Shown here in pieces: positions 24,968 through 36,853 of a stretch of 64,000 nucleotides of DNA. Source of the stretch: Serpula lacrymans var. lacrymans S7.9 (taxonomy: Eukaryota; Basidiomycota; Agaricomycetes; Boletales; Serpulaceae). Made by a program: the position numbers and the translations under genes. Location: NCBI RefSeq assembly GCF_000218685.1, contig NW_006763304.1, positions 677,269 through 741,268 of the forward strand, read 5' to 3'. How positions within the stretch are numbered: the first letter of the stretch is position 1; the number at the start of each line of letters is the position of its first letter. The notes below the pieces were generated by a model that was not told the DNA's origin, did no database searches, and was given only the letters and a program-made list of their open reading frames with translations.

Positions 24968-27900
24968 ATGTCCTCAGCAGATGAAGCCTCACTAGAGCCA
25001 TCTCAGGTCGAGATATCCGAATTCGAGACCCAATTCATACCTCAATCCGACGATGACGAGCAGCTATGGGAAGTGGTTGCGATTGCAGCTGAGAAAGGAA
25101 AGAGATATAAAGTCAAGTGGGCTGGGAACGATCCAAAGACAGGCAAACCATGGGCGCAGAGTTGGGTGGATAAACATGATTGCACCGACGACCTCGTTTC
25201 AGAATGGAAATTAAAGCAGAAGAAGAAGAAGGAAGAGGCTTCAAAAAAGCAACGTACGTTCATTTGTGTATTCCGCTGTCGTAGCATTAACACTGGGTGT
25301 CGTTTGCCACAGCCAAAGGAGCGCGTACGACTACTAAGGCAAACTCATCTCGCCTTTCTAAAGTATCGTCAAAGTCTACCTCACGCAGGACACGCTCCTC
25401 GACTGCAACTGGGTCGGTAGAGGTTATACAGATATCAGGTTCTGATTCCGAACCTCCCCGTCCTGGTCCTTCAAAGCTCACCAAAGAAGTGCCTCGCACT
25501 CGCACTTCTAAGCGCCAACGCGTCTCATCTTCCCCATCGATCGAATTCATCAAAGAGGATGATTCAAATTCAACTTTTAGAGAGCGACCTCAGAAAAAAC
25601 AGAAAGTGAACGTGGAAGTAGTTGTCCTTCCCTGGACGAACCAAAACGAAACTAATCTAGAAAAAAATCCAACGAATTCGGGAAACAAGGCGCTTATAGA
25701 GCAAGCAGATTCCCGTGACGGTGCTGGTAACATACGTGAACACGGAGATATTGATGCTATCAGCTCGAAAGTAGACAAGATTGGGCCTCCTCGTGGCGTC
25801 AAACGGGCTTCGAAGTCGAGGCGCGACCCAGGAACAACATTGATTAGCACAGCAGCTTCTTCTTCACGAGGATCGTCCAGGCCATCATCTCGTGTCAAGG
25901 CATTCAAGTCGGCGTTAACTTCTTTTTCAAGTAAAACAAAAGGCAAGGGGCGTGTCAAGTTAAACTCAGATCTGGTTATGAGTGGCTCCAGCGATTTATC
26001 CTCCAACGACGGTTCTGATTCTCATCAAAAGGGCAAGGTGAATTATGAAAGTCATCTACCAGATCTATCAGAGAACATCCCATCTCCCCAAATGCATGTC
26101 TCTGACCATGCAGTACAGGAGTATCCAGATGACCCAGACCCTCATTCTACCACCTCTCCTTTCCGCCCTCGAACTCCTGTACTGTCTCCCAGGGCTTTAG
26201 CGCGGCTTGAACTTTTCGACCGCATGGTCCTTAACTCTGATCATAATGAGAGTATTGTAGAGCCAATCAGACAACTTGATTTTGTGTATAACAATGAAGT
26301 TAACGCACCCGAACCACCTGTTCCTCAACCTCCAGAAGNNNNNNNNNNNNNNNNNNNNNNNNNNNNNNNNNNNNNNNNNNNNNNNNNNNNNNNNNNNNNN
26401 NNNNNNNNNNNNNNNNNNNNNNNNNNNNNNNNNNNNNNAAGTGGTCCCTCAGTCCAACTTTGAGGGCGCATACGATTCCCCTCGATCTGGGATTGTACCA
26501 GAGACTGAGACGCAGTCGTCGACTGACCACAGTCAGGCACAGCCCGCTATCGTTTCTCCTGCAAAGGAGCCAGTTCCACCGCTTGCTGCAAAAGGCCACA
26601 AAACAGCACCCATCATACGTCAAACTTCTCCTCACCTTGCTCGTCCCTCCGATTCAAACTCTCGCCCGCTTAATGGAAAGGAAACAGTCCCTACGAGTAC
26701 TTCTATACCCCTTCCAGTTATTGCTACTGTTACTTCTCTTGATGCCACGCTTGCAGCCTCAAAAAAAGTGAGTACTATAACTCCGTTGTCTAAAATGATC
26801 TACATCGTTGACTGCTGTGATATGAAGCCTCTTCATCGTATCCCACAGATATCTCCCTCGACGTTCCGCGCTCACCTTCCACCTCCAAAGCCGCGTTCGG
26901 ATGAGATTGAGCACGAGCCACTAATGAGTTCCATTGAAAGCTTCGATTCTCCTAAAAGAACACTGGGGAAGAGGCGCATTCGCAATATCATCGAAAGTCC
27001 TACGAGTGAGAGTAACGAGACGAGATCCAACCGTGCTGCTGGGATATCCGACTTCGGCTTACGGATACGAGGGCAAGAGCTTTATCACCAGCACGAGAAA
27101 CGCCAAAAAGAGAGCTTACGGGAGCGACATCAAACGCAGAAGAAGGACCTATTTGAGGTCGTTCGTGCTGGCGCTGATCCGAAAGGCAAAGCTAAGGCCA
27201 AGGGACGGGCTATGGATGGAGGCAATGCACCCGAAGCGAAAGTTTCGCATGTGGGTATGAACAGCACGACGGTGACATCACGCACAGAGGATACCGACGA
27301 CAGTAGAAACCCACCAAATTTAGAAAATCTCCGGGTGCTATTAAGAGAAGAAGAGGAAGAAAGCACACAAGACGTCTTAGGAATACCGCTTCACGTTAAC
27401 GGACGCAACGTTTTTCCAGAAGAAGAGGGGGAAAACACGCGAGATCTGCAACTTGAAATGCAAGGCCCCTTGTTGGGAACGGAAGCAAATGAGCGTGGCG
27501 CTGTAGCAGAAGAAGAAGAAGAAAATTCGCGGGATCTTCAGCTCGAGATGCAACGTTCCCTCTTGGGTGCAGCTGACAATCAACCCATTACAGTAGGAGA
27601 GAAAGAAACCACGCGAGATCCCAAACCCGAAGCACAGCCTCTCCCTTCAGACCCAAAAGCTAACGAGCGTGATATTTCAGACGATGAAGAACTTCACGAC
27701 CTTGGCATGGAAATACAACAATATCTCACACAAGAGAGTGCTAGTGGAAATAACAATGTACAGGACCAAATGGACCACCAAAATGTAGCTGCCGACACCG
27801 GGATTCAAGCAACCGAAGAATCCCTTCAGGTTTGTACCAGTTCCTTTATTCGTATTTCCCCTCGGCCGAACTCTGATTTTGGATCAGCCTACAAGAGTCC

Positions 27901-29387
27901 ACGATACTGCACCAAGGCAACGCACAACTGCGGATGATAGAACTTCCATGATAAAACATGACTCGCAACAAGTGAGCCTAATGGTGCAACCAACTCAGGG
28001 CGAACGTCCAGAACTCAGTAGTGGGCCAGAGAAATCCTTTTTTGCTGCTTTTGGCTCTCCCGCTGTTGGTGATTTGCCATTTACTCGATCACAGGTCAGT
28101 GGCTATGCAGTGCTTAAAACAGTGATGTGCTCATTTTTCCCCGGGATTTGCCACGTGTTATGTAGACTGAGCCTCCAACCCGTAACTTAGCCGAAGCGCT
28201 GAATTTACTCAACGTCAAATCAGAAGAGATCGAGCGGTTAGAGCGTGCGTTAGCGCAAGAACGATCGAAATTTACGAAATTGCAGGGCGAGGTTGGTACA
28301 TTGAAGTCGAAGAACACGACAATGGAGGACTCCATAATGCAAACAGACGAACACCAGGAACAATCCTTATCAGAATCCATGGACCTGACATTTGCGCGCG
28401 CACAGTGGGACCTCGAGAAGAGTACATGGGCGAAAGAACGCAGTACGTGGGAAATGGAGCGTGCGGGTTGGGATGCGATACGTGCTGCATGGGACGTTGA
28501 GCGCGAGAAACTGAAGTCGGAACATACTGAGCTGACTACGTCGGTTGCTACGCTCACGTCGTCAGCTGATTCCCTAAATGATGCAAGAGCGTCAGCAGAG
28601 AAAGACCGTGATTTCTTCCGTGAGCAGTACTCGCAGGCTTCAGGCTATGTGAGCTCTGTACGTGCTGAAAATGCGGAACTCGAGAGGAGAGCTACGATTG
28701 CAGAAGGCCAGGCACGGGATGGTATAGCGATGTATAAAGGTCTATTCGAGGTGTGTTTATTCCTTAGCAAACAGTATTTTGGGATGCTCTAACTCTCTTC
28801 ATTATCGTACGATGTAGACTCAAATAAAGACGCTCAAAGGTGACGTAAGTCGATGGAAGGGTATTGCTGAGCTACTGCAAGAGAAGGATCAACGAACGAA
28901 TGACGAAATAAGGAGGCGCGCGGGAGAAGAACCTGAACTGCGAGAACAATGCGAACGGCTTCAAGGGCATCTAGAGGCATTTGAAGGGGCGTACCGAAGG
29001 TTGAGCGGAGCGCACCGGCAGGGAAGATTGGCGCGCCATAAGCTTGACAAGAAAGTGATGAGGCTCCGGAAAGAAAAAGCCGTGCTTCAAATCCAATTGG
29101 AAAATATGGGCAATGCTATTAAGAAAGGCTTGGCGAGGTCCCTCGAGGAGGACTTCACGACAATGGCCGATGCCAGCCTTCGGGAAGACGAAGACGAGGA
29201 CATGTACACTTGCATGTGGCGCATTGACGGGGGTGTGGAGCAATGTCCAGAAAGTTTTGACTGTATAAAGGTAAGCCGTCTGTTGATCCAGGAATATACA
29301 ATATGATAATCATGGCGCTTCGCTCGTGAATAGGACATGGAAGGACATATGGTATTGGCTGGTCACATCCAAGGACCTTCAGAATAA
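24968..29387 (+). CDS. Chromodomain protein with coiled coil and C-terminal C2H2-like zinc finger
   Basis: Exons: 24968-25253, 25313 into the N gap at 26339-26438, after the gap to 26767, then 26849-27829, 27888-28094, 28166-28750, 28818-29270 and 29334-29387. The frame changes across the gap, so its real size is not 100 or an intron lies inside it. Residues about 32-85 form a chromodomain-like fold: LWEVVAI, RYKVKWAG, then SWVDKHDCTDDLVSEWK. A long basic/acidic disordered region follows, then an acidic internal repeat (see separate entry). A long coiled coil comes next (EEIERLERALAQERSKFTKL onward), with a Trp-rich charged segment (AQWDLEKSTW, KERSTWEMERAGW). The C-terminus has C-x3 W, C-x4-C and H-M-x5-H spacing consistent with a zinc finger. 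Chromodomains read methylated histones, so a chromatin role is likely. Confidence 0.8.
26339..26438. other. Assembly gap (100 N) inside a coding exon
   Basis: 100 N inside the chromodomain gene. The frame before the gap (ending PVPQPPE) and the frame after it (starting VVPQSNFEG) differ relative to a 100-base spacer, so the placeholder length is not the true length, or an intron is hidden there. Confidence 0.97.
27343..27700 (+). repeat. Acidic internal tandem repeat, three to four units of about 30 residues
   Basis: Within the chromodomain gene a unit of about 30 residues recurs. Each copy has a Glu run followed by T/S-R/Q-D and usually LQLEMQ: EEEGENTRDLQLEMQ, then EEEEENSRDLQLEMQ, with weaker copies before (EEEEESTQD) and after (GEKETTRDPKPEAQ). 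The two central copies are close enough at the DNA level to suggest recent duplication. Such acidic repeats often vary in copy number between strains. Function is unknown. Confidence 0.75.
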
Positions 29388-29765
29388 CCCCAGTGATGTA
29401 TAATTCTGCTTTCTGCTGTTGTATCTATCATCCGGCTACTCTCGTAGAGTGTTTTTGCTTTAGTATAAGTAGTGTATTTTACGAAACTGAGGATTGGTAC
29501 TATCTCCTTTGGCATGTGGTTTCCAATTGGGTTTATGTATGTGGCACTGAAAGCCAGTCTCGGAACTAATGAACCTGTTTCTGTCGGTGAATTTATGCGT
29601 CTATACCATGTTTGGCCCAATCGATGCAGTCTAGCCTTGCCTGTCATTCGGATCTTGGAAGACATTCAACGAGGCCGGCATATAATCAGACTATAAATTG
29701 GGGTGAACTTACAAATGTTTTCCGTCCGAGGCCCATCAAATCAGAGACACAATAGCACTGTAAAC
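29388..29765. other. Intergenic
   Basis: 380 bases between two plus-strand genes. No coding pot‌ential or RNA gene seen. Confidence 0.4.
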
Positions 29766-30639
29766 ATGCCCGCTGCACTCAGGACGGCTCGCCTGGCATC
29801 TCTTTTCGTTGCGTTCGCGTTTGGGGTTATCGGTGGCTCTGTTGGCTTGAATGCCCTAATCAAGTGCGTACTCTTCTTTAGCACTTAACCCATTTTAGCT
29901 TTCGATGATACCATGGCACGCCTATCAATGGCAACAATCGTTGACGTTGACGTTTCTTTAGGTCAAACCAGGAAAATTCGTACATTCAAAAGACCATAAG
30001 CACTCTGCGAGCTCAACTTGGAGATGTAAATGTATACCTTAACACCAATGGTTTGTGCTGGTTCACTATGTTTCATCCCCAAATTCACACACCTGCCCGC
30101 TGTCTCATAGATGTATTCCACACTGGAGTCGTTATCACGACAGTCTGTGCCCTCATAGCAGTTCTCACTTTTGTGTACCTCCTCTTCACTTTTTGCTCAA
30201 TCACCAATCGCCCACTCGGCCTCCGTTTACAAGCTTTCTCTCTCATCTTCTGCGCAGTGTGGCTTTTCGCGACTCTTATTCCCTTTGACGTCTATTTCGC
30301 AAACCACTCTGCACAAGTAACTGCCACCCTTGGAGGAACACAAGTCCCTCAATCGCTTATACAATTGCTCGAGAATGAACTCGGTGTGTCGGCCGTTTAC
30401 AAGCACATATATTACTGTGAGTAGTCTTTACTTGCGCTGTACATACATTACTGAAGTTCTTCCTAGTACGCCTTCTTGCGGTTCTACCCTGGTTTGCTTT
30501 CCTTTTCTCCCTCGTCGCAGCCGGTGTTTTGTTAGTTGCTTCTGGGCACGCACGCACTACGGATTATGGCAATGCTGCTAGTACTGCTAGTGAATCAGAG
30601 AAGAATGACGACGTCGAGAGAAGTCAGCCACAAGCTTGA
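29766..30639 (+). CDS. Four-TM fungal membrane protein of unknown function
   Basis: Four exons: 29766-29863, 29962-30050, 30111-30416 and 30467-30639; 221 residues, all phases consistent. Hydrophobic segments: residues about 10-30 (LASLFVAFAFGVIGGSVGLN), 70-92 (TGVVITTVCALIAVLTFVYL), 100-120 (LQAFSLIFCAVWLFATLIPF) and 165-188 (LPWFAFLFSLVAAGVLLVAS). There is a loop of about 40 residues between the third and fourth, and a short polar C-terminus with acidic and Ser residues. The four-TM layout resembles fungal MARVEL/SUR7-like membrane proteins in outline only; I see no diagnostic motif. It stands at the border between the housekeeping genes and the 7TM island, but its own exons show no relation to the island genes. 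Confidence 0.75.
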
Positions 30640-30950
30640 GCGTGCAACACGTATTAATGTAGGGTGGAATATGCAAGATTGCTTTTGTTGTACTGTCTGT
30701 GAGTGGCCAGTCCTGTCAAAATATCTTTGTGTCTGATCTCCTTGATAATGTTGTAATTTTTCTTGCCAGTTCATGAATGCTATTGTATTCGTAGGCAGAT
30801 TGTTTTGTAATGTTGTCATGTCCTTTAGGAGCGCAAATGTATCAAATTAGACTTTTGTTAATCATACATATTCAGCATGTGTTAATACTGTCTGAGCAGT
30901 ATTGTCGTTATTCAGCCTTCAGTACTATGGTCAGTTGGGGCTGTTACGAT

Positions 30951-32009
30951 TTACCCGTATCCGCATCGTAGGCTGCGATGCTTGAAGCTTGAAGGTCTAG
31001 TAACAATGGAAGAGAACTCAACACTAATGCTGTCGAACTTTAGAGGGACATAGAACCTTGACATTAGCACGGTAGGTCCGGTGAACGTGGATGTACGAGT
31101 GTCATTTTCATGTTGAAGACCATATCCAATTCGTGCAGTAACGAGGAAAGGAATGGTTGACTGTATCATAATAGAAGAGCCAGGTCAGAATCAGAAAAAC
31201 AGAAAAGGGTGCATGCCGATGAAAGATGCCCACGGCGAATTATGTGGAAATAGGTTTCCACATTTCCTACGAAGTTCGTGCCAGAAGATGGTGTTGCATA
31301 GTGCAGAGAGGCGGAAAAATGTAGGACACAATGTTAGCTACATTAAGTCATGCATATCAGCCTACATACTGGGAAAATGCAAAGCTTCCAATTAAAATAC
31401 CAAATCATGTAAAGTCTCCATATTTGACCAACGCTTGAGTAGAGTTAGTCAAAGCGACTATGTGACCGTTGATAACAAGCTGTAATCCCGCTAGAAAAAA
31501 TCATTAGTCGGTTTATCATTCGTAAGGAAAGCATACGCACGTTGGTGTCGTGAAAGCGTCCATTGGCAAAACTGTAGAGGGCTCATGTCCAAGTAAATAT
31601 CCACTGGGAATAATCAGGATGGATGAATGTGTGCTTGAAGTAACTGCAAAAATGATACGATCATATGTGCAGTGGCTATGGGGTTTGACAATGTCGAACT
31701 TGAAGCGGCTATTGTAATCCTAGAGACCAAGATTTTACTCTTAATATAAGTCCGTCTGGAATATTATACTTACGAGCATCATGTTCCCTCGTCAAGACGT
31801 GCATGCATCCGCCATATAAGGCAGGGCTGTTTCATATCGGAAGAGTGCTGCTGGCAGTCGAAGCTACCTTGGACGGTGAATAGATCTAATTGATAGCTAG
31901 AGTTTTTGGTGTGTGAGTAGTGGAAAATTCGGTTGATTCGCGATTGTTCAGCAAGTCCAAAGTACATACCGTACAATATGGTTTCCAGCCACATGCATGT
32001 CATATTCAT
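30951..32009 (-). pseudogene. Broken relative of the tandem 7TM genes
   Basis: Minus-strand remnant that matches the three 7TM genes at 33.9-40.5 kb in order. At 32009 MNMTCMWLETILYG corresponds to exon 1 (QMTLTSxWLExxxYG) and ends at the same point before a GT. Near 31660 ATAHMIVSFLQLLQA matches exon 4, but an in-frame TGA follows soon after and then FPVDIYLDMSP, matching the TDVYLxSN block. Near 31410 IWRLYMIWYFNWK matches exon 6. Near 31160 STIPFLVTARIG matches exon 9 (TPLLIVVRVG), with a stop at 30951. Exons 7 and 8 of the intact genes, some 350 coding bases, are missing between the last two blocks. An in-frame stop plus an internal deletion make a working product unlikely. Confidence 0.7.
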
Positions 32010-32179
32010 CTGGCCGAAAGGAGGGATGTTTTCAGCAGTCGAAAACATCCTAGTAGTTGGAAAGGGATCGCATAGTGTTGGGGGCGGCTGGGGAGGAGAA
32101 AAGACATCGAGAAACGATGATGAGTCTAATCTCGATGTTGTGCTGCTTATAGCATAGCCCTCCAGGCATCGTGATCTCA

Positions 32180-33887
32180 AGGCGGGTGATCAGAAGGAAA
32201 ACTTGAAACATTCCCCAAGCTGCACTCAGTAAATGACTATACCAAAACTGATAGTATTTGTATTTGGGTGCTCCGTGAACGTCGCTGCATCACGAGGATG
32301 GGTAGATATACAGGTTCGTGAGACAGAAAGGACCATCAGGCGCTAGGCTTCCTCCGATATGATGCACCACTAAAGACTGACTGCAAACAAAGCAATTCAA
32401 GTCAGGAAGACACTATGGATTGTCGAGAGCGATAGCAAACATGAGCGAGCGGCTCATTCAGAGTATTCTGGAGTCGATTCCTCTCGATACATGGCTTCAT
32501 GTGTGGCTGACAGGTTCAAAAGAGTGATGTACCGTACGACATGAAAACTACAGCATGCTGTGTAAAACACGTCGTTTTCTGGAACTTGCCTTGGACGTGT
32601 GGCAAATTCCGCGAGTGCAACTTGATCTCCTAGTCTTTGAGTGCTTGAAATGTGTGGATCTCTGTAAACTTAGAAATAAGTAGTAGGGTGAGCGTAGTTG
32701 GGGTTTGATACCAATGGCAGATAATATTTCCACCCACATAACGGAGCATCAATGGTGTGGCACCACTCTCTTCGAGTACGGCTTGCACTACATTTCGAGA
32801 CGACAGTCAGGCTAGTTCCGAGGAGTACGAACTCCTATAATATAGTATACCCTGGTATCATGAAGCAGTGTGTATGATCATAACGTAGTTGGAGATCATG
32901 GCGAACTTGTCGGACAATGCACCACGAAAGGACATATGTATTTGATGATAGAACAGCACACCATACGTGGAGCTAGAAGAAAAAACTTGTAAGATGACAG
33001 TGAAATGAGGAATGAACAAAGATTTATTCCAAACCGAACTTTAGAGTTTCCACTCCAGTATCATGACGCAGCAGTAAACACCGTGTCAGACCTTTCAGAC
33101 CTTTCGTGTGGTGATAACTTGAAGTAGTCGCCGGTTCAAGTTTAGTTATAGTGTATCCGAGTCATTGACACTCTACTTGGCAGTTCCAGTTCACACGCTC
33201 GTAGCTCCCTTACTCAGAATCGAGTGTTCTCTGGGCATTGAACATATGATCCATCATCGATATCATGTATCATCATTGTGGTAAGTTATGTATACCCAGA
33301 GCCGCGGTGTTTGTAAAATCGACATATCTTGGGATCATGATGTAGCAATACTGCTCTTTATTAGTACCAAATGGAAGTTTCTCGGTGGTACATGCTTGTG
33401 AGTTACTTAGTCGTTGTTCTGTCAGCTCGTATACATACATTCGGATTCTATAGTGATGTGGTGACCAGTAGGCAAGGTCTAAGGAAACCATCATCTTGCC
33501 ACACAGGGTTGTTTGTTCTCATACACACTTAACGACCTTCGTTTTTTTGATCGTAGTTGCCACTGTAAACACCAAGCGCATTACTTTTCAGTTCGTAAGT
33601 ATGCTGTGTTACTACTATATATCAAGACCTCGTCGCACGGCCATCTGGTCTTTCCCATAGTCGTTCAGAAGCCAGTAATGATCAATTCTGTTATGTTCTT
33701 CCTATCTTCGTTTCGCGGAACTCTCCAGAGAGTTTTTTCTAGGGTCATTGATCGCCGTCTTGATGCGGTGGCGCCTATTCAAGTACTTATCATCCCAGAA
33801 CATATCTGCATAGATTCCATTCGGCTTCTTTCCCCTGTCTTCAATAGCTCTTTACGATCTATCGATTCTGATATTGCAAACGTGACC
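32180..33887. other. Gene-poor stretch with possible second 7TM remnant (-)
   Basis: On the minus strand at 32739-32710 MWVEILSAIG followed by a GT resembles exon 1 of the 7TM family. At about 32250-32170 SHLLSAAWGMFQVFLLITRL is a hydrophobic stretch that could be a decayed TM segment. Nothing between them is open. If real, this would be a second decayed inverted copy upstream of the pseudogene at 31-32 kb. The rest, up to the start of the first intact 7TM gene, shows no coding frame I can support. Confidence 0.25.
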
Positions 33888-35262
33888 ATGCCCTCGACGA
33901 CTCAAATGACCTTAACGTCCATATGGCTAGAATCTATTGCGTACGGTGAGCTACACAGGCACTTCCATTTTCCAACTCTGAAATCTGCCTTTCTAGGTAT
34001 AAAGTGAGTTAAAATCAATAACTCGTCCGTTTTTCTTTCGGTCACATATTCTGTATAGTTGCGCACTGTTCTCTCGAAGTACCTCTGTGCTATTACGACG
34101 ACAAGCCCGTGATGGTCTCAAGTGAGTCGCAAGTGGCTCTGGGCTATATCTATTTATTTATATCCTCCCCAGATATTCGAGTAGATTTCTCCTTGTCGCG
34201 AGCACGTTTCTGGTTATAACAGCCACTGTGCATATGATATTGTCTTTCCTGCAGTTACTGAAGGGTTTCACGGATTCAGCCATTTTATCCAAGCCCCTTG
34301 GCACCGATGTCTACCTTGTCTCTAATACATTGCTTGTTATCAATCTTGCCTTATACGTTGCCAATGTACGCACCACCCAAAATATAACTTGTTTCCCTTC
34401 ATTCATCTTTATTCGTCAGGCTATCACTCAGGAGCTGTTGCTGGTGAGTATTCAATATCATGCACACCATGTTGGATGAGTTTCACATGATTTGTGTTTC
34501 TCGTAGATATGGAGATTATATGTTATTCTCAATCGCAGTAGAATAGCGTGCGTCTTACCAGTAAGCATCTTCTTCGTTTCCATACTATATCTATCATTAA
34601 TTAAGGCTAGGTTGTTATCTTAATCGGAAACGCTAGTAAGTCCTGCTCTTCTCATACAGGCGTCATGGGTAATTTCTAATGATTCATTTATCCCAGTATC
34701 TGGGTACATGGGTATCTATCATTTCTCCCAGAGTCCAGGGTCAATGCACCCCCTCAAGGCGTTTATATTATCATACTGGATAACTGGCTTCTTTCTCAAT
34801 GCCATGCTGACATGCACCATTGCACGTTACATCTGGCGAGTAAGTAGAGATGCTTACGGCATGAATCGCTCAGACTACAGAAGTGCCGTCCGATTTGTAG
34901 TCGAGTCAGGTGCCTTGGTGACGAGCTGTGCACTCGTTATGACGTGCTTGTACATTGCAGGAAGTGTGGCAGGCCCAATATCTGAAAATGTAGCCATACA
35001 ATTGAATGTGAGTACACCTTACGATACACTACGTCTCTTTATTCATATTGTGCTCTAATCGTATGGCTGAAATTCCTGTTGGTTCTAGACTGCGAACCCT
35101 TTGCTTATCGTTGCTCGAGTGGGGACCCACGTCAACGATTCAGCATCGCATAGCACTTTCATTCTTACTCGCCCTATCGACTTTCGTGTTGATGCCGCTC
35201 GACCTCGTTCAGTGGATTCTCTCGCAGATCCAGCAGACGCATCCAAATATATCCAGCCATAA
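33888..35262 (+). CDS. Seven-TM-like membrane protein, tandem paralogue 1
   Basis: Nine exons: 33888-33945, 33997-34003, 34059-34121, 34173-34365, 34420-34443, 34507-34560, 34611-34635, 34697-35007 and 35089-35262; 302 residues. Exon 2 is a 7-nt microexon (GTATAAA). The product is mostly hydrophobic, with about seven membrane segments. Conserved stretches: QMTLTSIWLESIAYG, TATVHMILSFLQLL, GTDVYLVSNTLLV, IWRLYVILN, VVESGALVTSC and TANPLLIVARVG. This pattern, with IWRL(Y/W)V, ESGAL and LIIVRVG, is that of a large basidiomycete-specific multi-TM family with a receptor-like layout but no proven ligand. Exon 4 is about three-quarters identical to that of paralogue 2 by hand count. The extreme C-terminus is polar and differs in each copy. 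Confidence 0.85.
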
Positions 35263-36853
35263 TGATTTTCACCGCAGTGTGATTTGTATCGCCGAATGCA
35301 GAGTGTTGCTTCTGTTATTAAATCTCACTATTTAATTGACCGGATGGGTTTACGTACAGAACTTGCCCATGACGAGACGTCTCAATGTTGTCAGATCGAC
35401 TCCAGGACAGTCAGTATCTATACAAACATACCTTCAATGTAGGCTGTGCATAGCAAGGCACTAACAGCGCATGAATATGGCCAATGTACAATGCTCCATT
35501 AACAACTGCGTCAATAGAATGCTGTTGTAATTTTGTTGTTTAGCGACTGACGGTCAAAGCTCGAGCGGCCGTATTCCTTTTTCTTCTTCTGTGTCAATAT
35601 CACGAAAGGTGTAGCCCAAACTCACTCATTACAATTATAATGCCAATATAACCTGTGAGTATTCATGTCATTCGGTATTCTGTCCAACATAAGACCTTAA
35701 TTACTTTGCGTAATCCATAGCAGTCCTCCTCTTTGTATTTTTCCAATAAAACGAAAACCAAGACTCTTACACTTAAAACACGAGAGCCAACAGTCAGTCT
35801 CGCGAGTTTTAGTCAGATTATAATGGGATGTTCTGAAGATGAAATGCACCATCATGAATCGGTCTGTCAGAAAATAAGGATCTGATCGGGCACTTTGGAG
35901 GTGTCCTGCTGTCATGACAAGGCTTAAAAAAGAACAGTAATCGCTGCTGAGCGCTGAGTAGGACAGAGGCACTGCAAGTGCGTGTATGCAACAATGGCCT
36001 CAAGAGTACTACTACTACGTAGTACTGTCCAGTTGTGAGTCCGCATCGATCGGCTTGCCCCACTCCTTATTCTGCCTCCAAATCGACAAGCAATGACTTT
36101 GACCACATTAAAATAAATCAAGGCGAGAACACAAGTCAAGGCACACGTACTCAAGTGCCTATACTATCTTGACTTGTAACATTTCATTATTTTGTGTGTA
36201 CAGACTGAGGTCTAATATCTTCTTACTCTCCTGTTTATTTCTAGATCTACCACCCTTGTAGTGCAATCTTTCCCATTCAAGTACGGCACATACACGCTGT
36301 ATAGCAGAACTTCAGGTTCTTTCCGATGTACACGCATCTAAGCCTCAAGTTACGAAAATGACCAATATGGCGCATTGTTATTGGTCCTTGTGTATAATCA
36401 TCATCGGCGCACATATTGATGGTTTTGCTGCCATCAGCGCTGAGACCCTCGTTATTGGTGCAACAGGAGAAAACCCTGTGGCGGGTAGATGTGCCGATGA
36501 TGGTCTAGTACATTTTTCATATACAAGGTCAGCTTACCAGACCACCTAGTTGAGTACTATCAATTTGCATTAGTGAGCTAGATTCCCTCGGATGGACATT
36601 TGAATTTTCCCACTAATACTGCATTATCCAAGAAATTATAGATGGCATGAACCTGTGTCTGCTGTGCTGTGATTCTATCTTTGTTCTTTGTTGGACATCC
36701 TCATCATCAAAGTTGGGAGATCGCTGTGGATGCGGAATGATACTGATGTTACAGAAAGCACGAACCCACTTATAAAGTGCACTTGGCATGTTCTGTCCCA
36801 ACGGCCTCCTTTTTTCTACCATCTCTCAGTTTCGCATACATACTGCCAGAAGT
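35263..36853. other. Spacer between 7TM paralogues 1 and 2
   Basis: 1.6 kb without a supported gene. A minus-strand frame at 36154-35924 begins MSTCALTCVLALIYFNVVK and is hydrophobic at its start, but I could not connect it to other exons. Short plus-strand frames have no recognisable motifs. The end carries the promoter of paralogue 2. Confidence 0.4.
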
